A stretch of 64,000 nucleotides of DNA, from assembly GCA_030681475.1 (NCBI GenBank), contig JAUXWT010000049.1, forward strand, positions 71,991 to 135,990. Reading direction: 5' to 3'. Shown one piece after another: positions 44,827 through 54,156 of the stretch. A program made the translations under genes and the position numbers. The stretch comes from Bacteroidales bacterium (GTDB lineage: Bacteria; Bacteroidota; Bacteroidia; Bacteroidales; FEN-979). Position 1 is the stretch's first letter. The number at the start of each line of letters is the position of its first letter. A model generated the notes under the pieces. That model saw nothing but the letters and a program-made list of their open reading frames with translations. It searched no databases and was not told the DNA's origin.

Positions 44827-45459
44827 ATGGCAGTATTAGTAGGGAAGAAAGCTCCTTTATTTGAAGCAGAAGCCGTGATCAATGGCGGTGAATTTGTCGA
44901 CAAGTTTTCACTTGCACAATACATTGGTAAGAAACATGTGGTATTTTTCTTTTATCCGCTTGATTTCACTTTCGTATGTCCTACCGAAATCATCGCGTTC
45001 CAGGATAAGATCGCTGAATTTGAAGCAAGGAATGTAGCTATTGTCGGATGCTCAGTTGACTCAAAATTTTCGCACTGGGCATGGCTGAACACCGAACCCA
45101 AAAACGGCGGGATCAAGGGCGTGAAATTCCCGATCGTTTCTGATCTTTCCAAGACCATTTCGACAAACTACGACGTTCTGGCCGGTGAATATATGTACAC
45201 CGAAGAAGGTATCATGGAATTCGAAGGCGGACCGGTTGCCTATCGTGGTCTTTTCCTGATCGACAAACAGGGAATCGTTCGTCACCAGGTAGTAAATGAT
45301 CTTCCGCTTGGCAGAAGCGTTGATGAAGCGCTCCGTATGGTTGATGCACTCCAGTTCTTCGAGGAAAATGGTGAAGTTTGTCCGGCCAATTGGCAAAAAG
45401 GCGATGCCGGAATGAAAGCTACTGCCGATGGCGTTGCCGAATACCTGAGCAAGCACTAA
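44827..45459 (+). CDS. 2-Cys peroxiredoxin (AhpC/Prx1 type)
   Basis: A 210-residue thiol peroxidase that reduces H2O2, organic peroxides and peroxynitrite. The peroxidatic Cys51 is in FTFVCPTEI, the resolving Cys185 in [11 protein letters not shown], and the [14 protein letters not shown] loop and C-terminal YLSKH tail mark a typical 2-Cys, eukaryotic-like Prx1 member whose GGxG/YF-type features determine overoxidation sensitivity. No ahpF is adjacent, so the reductant may be thioredoxin. It is complete and under its own promoter. Confidence 0.94.
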   Translation: MAVLVGKKAPLFEAEAVINGGEFVDKFSLAQYIGKKHVVFFFYPLDFTFVCPTEIIAFQDKIAEFEARNVAIVGCSVDSKFSHWAWLNTEPKNGGIKGVKFPIVSDLSKTISTNYDVLAGEYMYTEEGIMEFEGGPVAYRGLFLIDKQGIVRHQVVNDLPLGRSVDEALRMVDALQFFEENGEVCPANWQKGDAGMKATADGVAEYLSKH

Positions 45460-45494
45460 TCACCAAGATCATTCGATTGATTTTTTCGGGTGAG

Positions 45495-46961
45495 TTATTT
45501 GACGTATTGATGGACTTTAATGTTCTGGTAGAAGGTGAAGGTTTCATTAAACCGGAATCTGCGCTCCAGGTAATCGGAAATCGTTTTCCCCGGATCTGCT
45601 ACGGAAGCCCATTCTTCAAAATAAAGCACCTGGTCACATTCCCTAAACTTCACAGTATCAAGGGCTGAAAGATCATTCGCCGGATAAATTCCGTCCTGGT
45701 TGAGCAAAGCACGAAGGTGTCTGTAATCCTTGAATTTCTGCTGATCATAATGGTACATAAAGCCGTACTCCAGCCACTGCGGGCATATGATCACAGACGT
45801 ATGCGGCCCCTTATTGCCTGAAATAAAACCTATTGTCTCCTTTAACCGCCGTTTGTTGTCCACCCCGGGATGGAACGTAACAGCCATCATCAGGATAAAA
45901 GCCGTCATTAATATAATCGAATATTTTGACTCTTTGAAAAGAGAATTTACTGCCATGGCCACCAATAAATAAAATCCGACCGAGATAAATACTGTGTACC
46001 GGTCAAGGAACATCGGTATTATAAATGAAACCAGGAACATCAAGATATACGGGACAAAAAACCAGATCAACAAGACAATATTCCGGTTGTTCAAAACAGT
46101 GCCTCCTTTCCAGGCTCCTGAAATAAGGTTCATCAATGCAACAGCAAGGATAACCAATGCTGCCACAGTCACTACCGGTGCATTCATGTATCGCCATAAC
46201 ATGGTGTACAGGTCGGAAATTACAGGAGGTTCCACCCAGGTTCCACCAGCGGCAGACTGAAAAAAACGCTTGAAAAAGATCGGGAAATAAGGGATATAAG
46301 CTAACAGGCTAAAAATTACCGAGCCCAGGTAAGGTTTCAGGATTGTTCTTCTGTATTCCCGGATACTCAAAACCGAAAGTGCCTGGATCAGAAAGATAAA
46401 AAATCCAAAAAAATGGGCGTAGATCAATAAAGCATTAGTCAACGCCATCAAGAGAAAGTACTGTTTCCTCGCAGGTTTGGTGGTCGATGCAAGAAATAGA
46501 TACATCGAAACTGTGGTCAGCAAGGCGAATAACGCATACACCCTGGCCTCGTGGGCAAAAAGCTGGTGGTAATCCGAGAGGGTAAAAAGGGCGGCGGCAA
46601 AAATGCCGGCATGCTGCGAAAAGAAGTCCTTACCGGTTTTATACAGCATGACTGCCGTGAGAATACTGAAAATGCAGGAGAGAAACCTGATGGGAAAAGG
46701 TGAAATGCTAAACCATGCAACCCAGTAATGCATGAGAAGAAAATACAACGGTGGATTATTCTCATGGGGCAACATCCCGAACAGGGTGTGCAGGTCAGCT
46801 TGTGCAAAAAACACGGTGAATGGCTCATCCATAGCCACGTCATTCGTTTCAATGAACAAAAAACGAAGTACGGTTACCAGGAGCAGCCCGGTTGCAGGTA
46901 ACCAGAAACCGGGCAGGTCAGTCGATAGTTTTGGCTTCATTCCAATAAACATCCATTTCAT
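45495..46961 (-). CDS. glycosyltransferase family 39 (ArnT/PMT-like) membrane protein
   Basis: A 488-residue GT-C enzyme with about 11-12 membrane spans. The acidic first loop DVAMDEPFTVFFAQADLHTL and the following MLPHENNPPLYFLLMHYW (about 38-70) hold the catalytic acidic residue and HENNPP metal/donor motif of GT39. It would transfer a sugar from a polyprenyl-phosphate donor to an envelope acceptor (protein or lipid A-like); the acceptor is unknown. It overlaps the end of mazG by 44 bases; ATG 46940 (MKPKLSTDLPG) is a good alternative start with a 23-base overlap. C-terminus is a soluble region of about 100 residues. Confidence 0.85.
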   Translation of the reverse strand: MKWMFIGMKPKLSTDLPGFWLPATGLLLVTVLRFLFIETNDVAMDEPFTVFFAQADLHTLFGMLPHENNPPLYFLLMHYWVAWFSISPFPIRFLSCIFSILTAVMLYKTGKDFFSQHAGIFAAALFTLSDYHQLFAHEARVYALFALLTTVSMYLFLASTTKPARKQYFLLMALTNALLIYAHFFGFFIFLIQALSVLSIREYRRTILKPYLGSVIFSLLAYIPYFPIFFKRFFQSAAGGTWVEPPVISDLYTMLWRYMNAPVVTVAALVILAVALMNLISGAWKGGTVLNNRNIVLLIWFFVPYILMFLVSFIIPMFLDRYTVFISVGFYLLVAMAVNSLFKESKYSIILMTAFILMMAVTFHPGVDNKRRLKETIGFISGNKGPHTSVIICPQWLEYGFMYHYDQQKFKDYRHLRALLNQDGIYPANDLSALDTVKFRECDQVLYFEEWASVADPGKTISDYLERRFRFNETFTFYQNIKVHQYVK

Positions 46962-47691
46962 CGAGAGTCATATCATGCAATGACCGTTCCAAACCGCGTG
47001 CTTTATCTTCAAGGTGTTTGAACCTCCTGATAAATTTGCGGTTGGTCCCCTCCAGGGCATCTTCGGGATTGACCTCGATGAACCTGGCGTAGTTGATGAT
47101 GGCAAACAACAAATCGCCTAACTCATCTTCCTTGCGTTTTTGCGAATCGCCTGCCTCAACCATTTCTTTAAGTTCGTTCAACTCCTCCAAAACCTTGTTC
47201 CAAACCTGTTCCGGTTTTTCCCAGTCAAAGCCAACTCCACTGGCCTTTTCCTGAATGCGATACGCCTTAACCATGGCCGGCAGCCCGTTGGGAACGCCCG
47301 ACAACACAGATCTGTTGCCTTTCTCCTTTAACTTGATCCGTTCCCAGTTGTCATGAACCTCTTTGGCGTTCTTCACCACGACATCTCCAAAAATATGGGG
47401 ATGCCGGTGAATAAGTTTTTCGGTGATGCCTTCAAGAACATCCCGGATATCGAATGCGTTTTTCTCAGAAGCTATTTTTGAATAGAATACAAGGTGAAGC
47501 ATCAGGTCACCGAGTTCCTTCTTAAGGGCATCCATGTCGTTCACCAGAATGGACTCCGACAACTCATAAGTTTCCTCAATCGTTAAATACCTTAATGAAG
47601 CAATGGTCTGTTTCTTGTCCCACGGACACTTCGCCCGCAGTTCGTCCATGATTTCCAATAGTTTCCGGAATGCAGCTACTTTTTCCTCCAT
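46918..47691 (-). CDS. mazG: nucleoside triphosphate pyrophosphohydrolase
   Basis: Hydrolyses NTPs to NMPs and PPi, including ppGpp precursors and abnormal nucleotides. The 257-residue protein is the two-domain, full-length MazG: RAKCPWDKKQT (about 18-28), LTIEETYELSESI (about 31-43) with the EExxE metal motif and GDLMLHLVFYSKIA, and a second copy around ELNELKEMVEAGD...EDELGDLLFAIINYARF (about 165-205). It precedes the GT39 gene on the same strand and has a consensus -7 box upstream. Confidence 0.93.
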   Translation of the reverse strand: MEEKVAAFRKLLEIMDELRAKCPWDKKQTIASLRYLTIEETYELSESILVNDMDALKKELGDLMLHLVFYSKIASEKNAFDIRDVLEGITEKLIHRHPHIFGDVVVKNAKEVHDNWERIKLKEKGNRSVLSGVPNGLPAMVKAYRIQEKASGVGFDWEKPEQVWNKVLEELNELKEMVEAGDSQKRKEDELGDLLFAIINYARFIEVNPEDALEGTNRKFIRRFKHLEDKARGLERSLHDMTLDEMDVYWNEAKTID

Positions 47692-47705
47692 ACTGATATT
47701 TTAGG

Positions 47706-47713
47706 CAAAAATA
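47706..47713 (-). promoter_or_regulatory. mazG -7 promoter box (TATTTTTG)
   Basis: Reverse-strand TATTTTTG matches TAnnTTTG 14 bases before the mazG ATG. It is paired back-to-back with the box of the PagL-like gene at 47750. Confidence 0.5.
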
Positions 47714-47749
47714 AACAATTCATCCCTCCCACCCTTTTAAATATTCGCA

Positions 47750-47757
47750 TAAATTTG
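47750..47757 (+). promoter_or_regulatory. PagL-like gene -7 promoter box (TAAATTTG)
   Basis: TAAATTTG matches TAnnTTTG 28 bases before the TTG start at 47786, and supports translation from that TTG because no ATG precedes the signal peptide. Confidence 0.5.
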
Positions 47758-47785
47758 CCGTTCACTATATAGCAAACTATCATAC

Positions 47786-48964
47786 TTGGCCCATTTCGTA
47801 ACACAGATTTCATTTCTTTTAAAACTTACCGCCATTATATTGATGATCACGGTAAGGGCAAACACGGCATCCGCGCAATTTGAACACAAGTTGTTTTCTA
47901 CAAACATGATCGTGGAAGGCAAGGTTCACTATGGATTTCTTTACGCACAACACCTTGAAATGGAACTGTATAACGCTCACTTCCCTGCTTTCGAGTTCAT
48001 CGTTCAGAAGATGACCTATGGGAAAAATAAGTGGGAACGGGCTTATAACTACCCACTTATCGGCGTTTCCATGTTCTATTCAGGCATTGGTTACAATCCC
48101 AGCCTGGGAAGCGCCTATGCATTGATGCCTTTTATAAACTTTCCATTGTTTAAAACCCCGGACTTTACTGCGGGATTCCGCCTCGCGCTTGGACTTGGTT
48201 ACATCACAAAGCCATTTGACCGGATTACAAACTACAAGAACCTGGCCATCGGATCGCATCTGAACGCAGCCGTGAACCTGATGGCCGAGGCACGATACAG
48301 GATAAACTATTTTCTCTCAGTCAGCGCCGGGGTCAGTCTCCAGCATTTTTCAAATGGTTCACTGAAACTTCCAAACTACGGCATCAACCTGATGTTGCTG
48401 AACATTGGGGTGGCTTACCGGCCATTCAAGGAAAACCAGAACATCGACGACAGATTCTTTGCCCCTACCGAGCCATTTTCTGCCATTATCAGAAGGTCGC
48501 TCGAGGTCAACATTGGCGGACTTGCAGGATATAAGAACATGCAGGCCATTTATGGAAAAAACTTTTGGATTACGCATTTTTATGGTAACACTTTTCTTCA
48601 GATCAGTCCAAAAAGCAAGATCGGGATGGGTCTTGATTGCTCCTATGATCCGTCACAGATCAAATTACTTGAGACGAACGGGAATCCGGTAACCAACAAA
48701 CTGACTATCCTCCGGCCCGGGATCAATGGCGCGTACCAGTTGGTCATGTCACGGTTGGGTTTTATCTTTAACCTCGGATGTTATCTTGGTGGAAAAGAAA
48801 AAAGCAATGGCCCCCTTTATCAGAAAATTTCCGTTCAATATGGTTTTTCGAAAAACCTTTATGCCGCGGTCATGCTCAAAGTCCATTGGGGCAGGGCTGA
48901 TTACATCGGCTGGGGCATGGGTTACAGATTCGATGTTTTATACGGTAAAAAAACAGTAAAATGA
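47786..48964 (+). CDS. PagL-like lipid A 3-O-deacylase / acyloxyacyl hydrolase family protein
   Basis: A 392-residue outer-membrane beta-barrel predicted to remove the 3-O acyl chain of lipid A. The catalytic pair is seen in LQHFSNGSLKLPNYGIN: His187 and Ser189 of the H-x-S motif, with the conserved Asn-Gly and PN-x-G-x-N. A signal peptide (FLLKLTAIILMITVRANTASAQ) requires a TTG start at 47786; ATG 47843 would remove most of it. It is much longer than Pseudomonas PagL (about 170 residues), with extra strands before and after the motif. The stop overlaps the head-GIN lipoprotein start (ATGA). Confidence 0.8.
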   Translation: MAHFVTQISFLLKLTAIILMITVRANTASAQFEHKLFSTNMIVEGKVHYGFLYAQHLEMELYNAHFPAFEFIVQKMTYGKNKWERAYNYPLIGVSMFYSGIGYNPSLGSAYALMPFINFPLFKTPDFTAGFRLALGLGYITKPFDRITNYKNLAIGSHLNAAVNLMAEARYRINYFLSVSAGVSLQHFSNGSLKLPNYGINLMLLNIGVAYRPFKENQNIDDRFFAPTEPFSAIIRRSLEVNIGGLAGYKNMQAIYGKNFWITHFYGNTFLQISPKSKIGMGLDCSYDPSQIKLLETNGNPVTNKLTILRPGINGAYQLVMSRLGFIFNLGCYLGGKEKSNGPLYQKISVQYGFSKNLYAAVMLKVHWGRADYIGWGMGYRFDVLYGKKTVK

Positions 48965-49704
48965 AATATCTCGGTTATACTTTCATATTATTCATCTGCT
49001 GCCTTGGCATCATGCTGGGAGGCTGTGGCAAAGACGGGGGAAAATGTGTCTCTTCCACAGGAAGAATACTCCTGCAAGACCGTAATATTTCAGATTTTGA
49101 CAGTATCCGTGTGCTTGATCATGTAAACGTAATCCTGAACCAGGGTTCTGAAAACAAGGTGATGGTCGAAGCGGGAGAATTCATCATCGGTGGGATTGTG
49201 ACCGAACTGGCAGGAAGGGAACTTGTATTACGGAACACCAATCGTTGTAACTGGCTTAGAAGTTATTCCAAACCGATCAACGTGTATGTCACCGTTAAAA
49301 ACCTGCTGAAGATCCATTATGATTCCTCCGGGGATATTACGTGCACCGATACATTACGGTCGGGGTATCTTAAGATTGACATGTGGGGAGGGTGTGGCGC
49401 CATCGACCTGAAAATCAATGTGAGCGATGGATTTTTTATTCAGCACATTGGAACGGCAACCCTGATATTAACGGGTATTTGTAAAATAAGCAATGTTTTT
49501 GCCGGCGATTATGGGCTTCTCCAGCTCACCGGGCTGAAAGCCGGATATACCTTTGTGACCAACAGCGGTACGAACAACTGTTATGTTTATGCCAACCGTG
49601 AGTTGGACGCCACGATCACCTCGATCGGCAACATATACTATTCCGGGGATCCGAAAGAGATTAAAGCAACAATCACCGGTTCCGGCAAGTTACTTCCCTA
49701 CTGA
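48961..49704 (+). CDS. head-GIN domain lipoprotein (DUF2807)
   Basis: A 247-residue lipoprotein: the signal ends in IMLGGCGKDG (lipobox Cys near residue 22). Most of the chain is a beta-helix-like DUF2807 domain (ISDFDSIRVLDHVNVILNQG, VEAGEFIIGGIVTEL, LDATITSIGNIYYSGDP, ATITGSGKL), common in Bacteroidota and called a putative auto-transporter adhesin head domain. Function is unknown. It overlaps the PagL-like gene by four bases, so the two are translated together and perhaps act in the same compartment. Seven to eight cysteines in the mature part (for example GGKC, NRCNW, ITCTD, GGCG, GICK) are more than usual. Confidence 0.85.
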   Translation: MKYLGYTFILFICCLGIMLGGCGKDGGKCVSSTGRILLQDRNISDFDSIRVLDHVNVILNQGSENKVMVEAGEFIIGGIVTELAGRELVLRNTNRCNWLRSYSKPINVYVTVKNLLKIHYDSSGDITCTDTLRSGYLKIDMWGGCGAIDLKINVSDGFFIQHIGTATLILTGICKISNVFAGDYGLLQLTGLKAGYTFVTNSGTNNCYVYANRELDATITSIGNIYYSGDPKEIKATITGSGKLLPY

Positions 49705-49714
49705 ACATTGCCTG

Positions 49715-51190
49715 TTAATAGGCCCGGGCGAATATGACCCGCTGGTTGGAGAGGTTTCCGGTATATACGCATTTTCCGGACTCAAAAACGCCGTCCATCG
49801 GAATAACCCTGATGGTAGCTTTTGTCTCCTCCTTTATCTTTTCTTCAGTTCCGGCAGTTCCGTCCCAGTGTGCAGAGATAAAACCGCCCTTTTCATCCAG
49901 CACGCGCTTGAACTCATCCCATGAATCGACCCTGAATGTGTTGTCTTCACGGAATGCATAAGCGCGGTCATAGAGGTTTTTCTGGATCTGATCGAGCAGG
50001 TGAATGATCTTGTTTTCAATGTCGGTGATCTGCAGCGTCTCTTTTTCCAGGGTATCCCTGCGGGCAACCTCGACGGTTCCCTGTTCAATATCCCTTGGCC
50101 CGACCGTCAGGCGTATGGGAACGCCTTTAAATTCATACTCTGTAAATTTCCATCCAGGCTTATGGGTATCCCTGTCATCGTATTTAACCGTGATCCCTTT
50201 GGCTTCCAGCGATTTCTTTATCGGCAGAACGGTTGCTGTAATTTGCGCCAGTTGTTCTTCGGTTTTGAATACCGGAACGATGGCCACCTGAATGGGGGCC
50301 AGTTTAGGAGGAAGCACCAACCCATTGTCATCGGAGTGCGACATGATCAGCGCACCCATCAACCGGGTAGAAACACCCCAGGAGGTGGCCCATACATAAT
50401 CTAGCTGATTTTCACGGTTCAGGTATTTTACATCAAATGCTTTCGCGAAATTCTGTCCCAGAAAGTGAGAGGTGCCTGCCTGCAAGGCTTTGCCATCCTG
50501 CATCAGCGCTTCAATGGCATAGGTGTCAATGGCCCCTGCAAACCGTTCGGCAGGCGATTTTGTCCCTTTGATCACGGGGATGGCCATCCAGTTCTCGGCA
50601 AAATCAGCATATACATTCAACATGGTCTCGGCTTCACGAACAGCTTCTTCACGTGTTGCATGAGCCGTATGACCCTCCTGCCACAAAAACTCCGTAGTGC
50701 GCAAAAACAGGCGTGTACGCATCTCCCACCGAACCACGTTGGCCCACTGGTTGAGCAGAATAGGAAGATCGCGGTACGATTTGATCCAGGTTCTGTAGGT
50801 ATCCCATATGATGGTCTCGGAAGTGGGTCGGACGATTAACTCCTCCTCCAACTTCGCATCTTCATCCACAATGATCCCCTTTCCATCGGGTGAATTTTTC
50901 AGCCGGTAATGGGTAACTACAGCGCACTCTTTGGCAAAACCCTCTACGTGGCTTGCCTCTTTGCTGAAAAAGGATTTAGGGATAAAGATCGGGAAATAGG
51001 CATTTGAATGTCCTGTATCCTTGAATTTCTTGTCCAGTACCGCCTGGATCCGCTCCCATATGGCGTATCCGTAAGGCTTAATGACCATGCATCCGCGAAC
51101 CGCCGAGTTTTCAGCCAGATCGGCCTTAATAACCAGATCATTGTACCATTGAGCATAATTTTCTGCCCGTGAAGGAAAATCTTTAGCCAT
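49715..51190 (-). CDS. proS: prolyl-tRNA synthetase (archaeal/eukaryotic type)
   Basis: Class II synthetase that charges tRNA-Pro. The 491-residue length and the C-terminal zinc-less-like extension match the ProS type 3 found in Bacteroidota rather than the E. coli type with an editing insertion. Motif 2 is in [23 protein letters not shown]-region residues (about 145-167), RPTSETIIW lies at about 109-117, and motif 3 is in [17 protein letters not shown]. The anticodon-binding domain follows ([15 protein letters not shown]). ATG 51190 ([16 protein letters not shown]) is the family start; the 59-residue upstream extension is non-coding. Confidence 0.95.
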   Translation of the reverse strand: MAKDFPSRAENYAQWYNDLVIKADLAENSAVRGCMVIKPYGYAIWERIQAVLDKKFKDTGHSNAYFPIFIPKSFFSKEASHVEGFAKECAVVTHYRLKNSPDGKGIIVDEDAKLEEELIVRPTSETIIWDTYRTWIKSYRDLPILLNQWANVVRWEMRTRLFLRTTEFLWQEGHTAHATREEAVREAETMLNVYADFAENWMAIPVIKGTKSPAERFAGAIDTYAIEALMQDGKALQAGTSHFLGQNFAKAFDVKYLNRENQLDYVWATSWGVSTRLMGALIMSHSDDNGLVLPPKLAPIQVAIVPVFKTEEQLAQITATVLPIKKSLEAKGITVKYDDRDTHKPGWKFTEYEFKGVPIRLTVGPRDIEQGTVEVARRDTLEKETLQITDIENKIIHLLDQIQKNLYDRAYAFREDNTFRVDSWDEFKRVLDEKGGFISAHWDGTAGTEEKIKEETKATIRVIPMDGVFESGKCVYTGNLSNQRVIFARAY

Positions 51191-51311
51191 TGTAAAGTTT
51201 GGTATGAAAATTGTTACTTTGTGTATAGCATCTAATGACGGCAAAAATACGAAATTTATCCCGATCCTGCAGATGCAAACGATCCATGAGATATTTAAAA
51301 GAGAACGCCTT

Positions 51312-52664
51312 ATGAAAAAATCAGTCTGGATTATCGCAATTATCGCGCTGGCCATCAGCGCATGCACTTCGCAGAAGAGCGCAACCTCCTATGTCAATGA
51401 TGATGTTTACAATTCATCCGCCCGGAACGAGCCGGTGGTGATCACCCCGGCCACACCAACTGACCAGGGTGCAAAGATTATCACCGCCCCAGATAATGCG
51501 AAGGTGCAAAAACCTGCTTCTTCAACCCTTTCAGATGATAATAACGACTATTCCTATTCCAGCAGGATCAACCGTTTCAGCAGCAAGGACACAACGGTGG
51601 GATATTTTGATGATTCCTACACCTCCTCCGGCGGAAATCAGGGTGGCAATGATCCGAATGTCAATATCTACCTTGGATACGGCAGCGGTTACGGTGGCTT
51701 TTATAACCCATCGTATAACTATGGATACGGATGGGGATATCCATATTCAAGCTGGGGATGGGATTATGGCTGGGGATGGCCTTACTCTGGCAGCTATTAC
51801 GGCTGGGGTTATCCCTATTATTATCGTGGATATAACCCATGGTATAATCCCTGGAATTATTCCTGCTGCTATTGCTACGGGTATAACGACTGGTACAGTC
51901 CCCACTACTATAACAACTCTTACACCAATAATAATTATTATGGTTCCCGTAAATCTTTACACAGAACTGACGGAGGGACAGGATCGTACAATGCACGTAG
52001 TACTTCCACTGCAGCCGGCAATGCACTCAATCGGAGTGAAAAGAACAATGTCACTCCTTCGCCCCGAACTTCACCACCCTCGCCCCGTACCACTCCTGCT
52101 AGTCAGGAAAAGTACAGGTATACACGTCCGGCAAACAACAGGCAAACGGTAACCCAGAGAAGTACACCTCAGAATACTGGGAAAGTTCAAAGCCAAACAA
52201 CACGTCAGCAACCGACCCCAAGGTACACAAGGCCCGAAAATGCAAATCCGGTGCAACGCTCAGGAAATACCCAAAGCTATTCATCTCCGGTTTACAGACA
52301 ACCAAAATCGAGTCAGGAATACCTGGCTCCAAGGTCACAAAACCCGGGAACGACACGAACGACCAATCAAAATTCGGAGATCAGGAGCAGGTCGGGTTCA
52401 TCCGGCACCGGAATCCGTCAAAATACAACACCATTAAACAACTACAACAGATCCAACAGCACACCTGCCAGAACGGGTTCTTCCGGATACACTGCGCCTC
52501 AACGTACCAACACAGATAATTCAGCCCCAACACGCTCGGGCAGCAGCGGATCCTACTCACCCCCTTCGAATTCAAATAATAACAGCAGTGGCAGTTATTC
52601 AGCTCCAACCAGGTCAAGTTCAGGTTCATCCTCCGGAAGCAGCGGTGGCGGAAGACGCAAGTAA
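51312..52664 (+). CDS. low-complexity lipoprotein, Tyr/Gly/Trp-rich then Ser/Thr/Pro/Arg-rich
   Basis: A 450-residue protein I cannot assign to a family. A lipoprotein signal ends in ALAISAC (Cys near residue 18). Residues about 117-205 are extremely rich in Tyr, Gly, Trp, Ser and Pro (units such as [18 protein letters not shown]), with a [11 protein letters not shown] cluster. From about 215 to the end the chain is Ser, Thr, Asn, Gln, Pro and Arg-rich ([15 protein letters not shown]), ending in [15 protein letters not shown]. Both halves should be disordered or phase-separating; related proteins in Bacteroidota are of unknown role. It is followed 28 bases later by the FadL-like gene. Six-codon repeats are not exact, so this is not a simple satellite. 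Confidence 0.75.
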   Translation: MKKSVWIIAIIALAISACTSQKSATSYVNDDVYNSSARNEPVVITPATPTDQGAKIITAPDNAKVQKPASSTLSDDNNDYSYSSRINRFSSKDTTVGYFDDSYTSSGGNQGGNDPNVNIYLGYGSGYGGFYNPSYNYGYGWGYPYSSWGWDYGWGWPYSGSYYGWGYPYYYRGYNPWYNPWNYSCCYCYGYNDWYSPHYYNNSYTNNNYYGSRKSLHRTDGGTGSYNARSTSTAAGNALNRSEKNNVTPSPRTSPPSPRTTPASQEKYRYTRPANNRQTVTQRSTPQNTGKVQSQTTRQQPTPRYTRPENANPVQRSGNTQSYSSPVYRQPKSSQEYLAPRSQNPGTTRTTNQNSEIRSRSGSSGTGIRQNTTPLNNYNRSNSTPARTGSSGYTAPQRTNTDNSAPTRSGSSGSYSPPSNSNNNSSGSYSAPTRSSSGSSSGSSGGGRRK

Positions 52665-52692
52665 TCTATTTCTAAATTAAAAACTGACTCCA

Positions 52693-54156
52693 ATGAGAAG
52701 AGCATCCATCATCCTCCTGATAACCACCTTGTCCTCCTTCCTCATCCATGCCCAAACGGCAGAAGATGCCTTGCGTTTCTCCCGTGTTTTCTACAGTGGC
52801 ACCGCCAGGTTTAACGGACTAAGCGGAGCTTTTGGCGCTGTTGGCGCCGATTTCTCCACACTCGCCACCAATCCTGCCGGCATCGGGTTATATACAGCCT
52901 CAGAAATGACGCTGACCTTAGCCCCGACCATCGGATATTCTTCCACCATGTACAACGGAACAAATGCCTCCGATAACCGCCTCAATTTCGGGGTTGGCAA
53001 TTTCGGGGTTATTTTCAACATCAACCCCTATTCAAAAAACAAGTCGGGGGTGATAAAAAATATCAACGTTGGTTTTGGATTTAACAGGCAGAACGACTTT
53101 AACAACCGTGTGGCAATCAACGGAGTAAATTCAAAAAACTCCCTGATGCAAAGCTATGCGAACACACTGAATGCAGAAAAAACTCCTCCGGCCTATATAC
53201 AGGAAGACTTTCCTTTTGATATCGGATTGGCTTATGGTACAAACCTGGTCTTTCATGATTCGGCCACAAATAAATATTACAGTGATGCTGAATTCGGAGG
53301 GGTAATCCAGAATAAGCTGATCAGTACATACGGTTCAATGAATGAACTTGACCTGTCGGTCGGTGCAAACATTGCTGATAAACTGTTCGTCGGTATGACC
53401 TTCGGGGTACCTACCATCAACTTTTATCAAAACAGCATCTACAAGGAGACCCGCACAAATGATACGATCCCCAATTTCATTTCACTGAACTACCGGTATA
53501 ATCTGCATACACGCGGTACCGGTATCAACTTAAAAGTTGGACTGATCTATAAGCCTGCCGGATGGGTGAGGATCGGTGCAAGCATCCATACGCCAACCTG
53601 GTTTCCAACCATGCGGGATCAATGGTCGGCCAGCATGCAGTCAACATTTACAAACCCGGAATGGAATAGTACGCAATACTCTCCTATCGGAACGTATGAC
53701 TACCGGTTAACCACACCGTTCCGGGCCATGGGCAGCCTTGCCTTGATCATCGGGCAGTTTGGTTTGGTCAGCGCCGATTATGAATATGTAAACTATTCCC
53801 AGGCCCGGTTTAATTCATCCTATGACAGTTATGATGATGTAAACAAAGTGATCGAAACAGATTATCAATCATATGGTAACATTCGGGTCGGTACCGAATG
53901 GAGAGTTTACAACTTCAGGGTAAGAGGGGGTTTCGGATACTTCAGCAACCCGTATACCGGCGGGACCAATAACAGTGAACGGTTCCAGGTATCCGGAGGA
54001 ATAGGTTACAGGCTAAAACATTTTTTTACCGACGTAACTTATGTATGGACAAAGATGAATCAGGATTATTACCTGTATGACCCGGGAATGGTAAACCCAG
54101 CCATCATCAGTAATTACACGAATACTGTTTCCGCAACAGTCGGAATCAGGTTTTAG
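52693..54156 (+). CDS. OmpP1/FadL family outer-membrane transporter
   Basis: A 487-residue outer-membrane beta-barrel for hydrophobic substrates (long-chain fatty acids or aromatic compounds). A signal peptide (IILLITTLSSFLIHAQ) is followed by the FadL N-terminal plug signature SGTARFNGLSGAFGAVGADF and STLATNPAGIGLYTASE (about residues 35-75), then many beta strands and a C-terminal aromatic-type end VSATVGIRF, as in OMPs. Its last 11 bases overlap the end of the convergent TPR gene. Substrate not predictable. Confidence 0.87.
   Translation: MRRASIILLITTLSSFLIHAQTAEDALRFSRVFYSGTARFNGLSGAFGAVGADFSTLATNPAGIGLYTASEMTLTLAPTIGYSSTMYNGTNASDNRLNFGVGNFGVIFNINPYSKNKSGVIKNINVGFGFNRQNDFNNRVAINGVNSKNSLMQSYANTLNAEKTPPAYIQEDFPFDIGLAYGTNLVFHDSATNKYYSDAEFGGVIQNKLISTYGSMNELDLSVGANIADKLFVGMTFGVPTINFYQNSIYKETRTNDTIPNFISLNYRYNLHTRGTGINLKVGLIYKPAGWVRIGASIHTPTWFPTMRDQWSASMQSTFTNPEWNSTQYSPIGTYDYRLTTPFRAMGSLALIIGQFGLVSADYEYVNYSQARFNSSYDSYDDVNKVIETDYQSYGNIRVGTEWRVYNFRVRGGFGYFSNPYTGGTNNSERFQVSGGIGYRLKHFFTDVTYVWTKMNQDYYLYDPGMVNPAIISNYTNTVSATVGIRF

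Noticed and set aside
45460-45494. Terminator between the peroxiredoxin and the GT39 gene
   Set aside because: Only a few pairs (TCATTCGATTGA) followed by a short T run; too weak to call.
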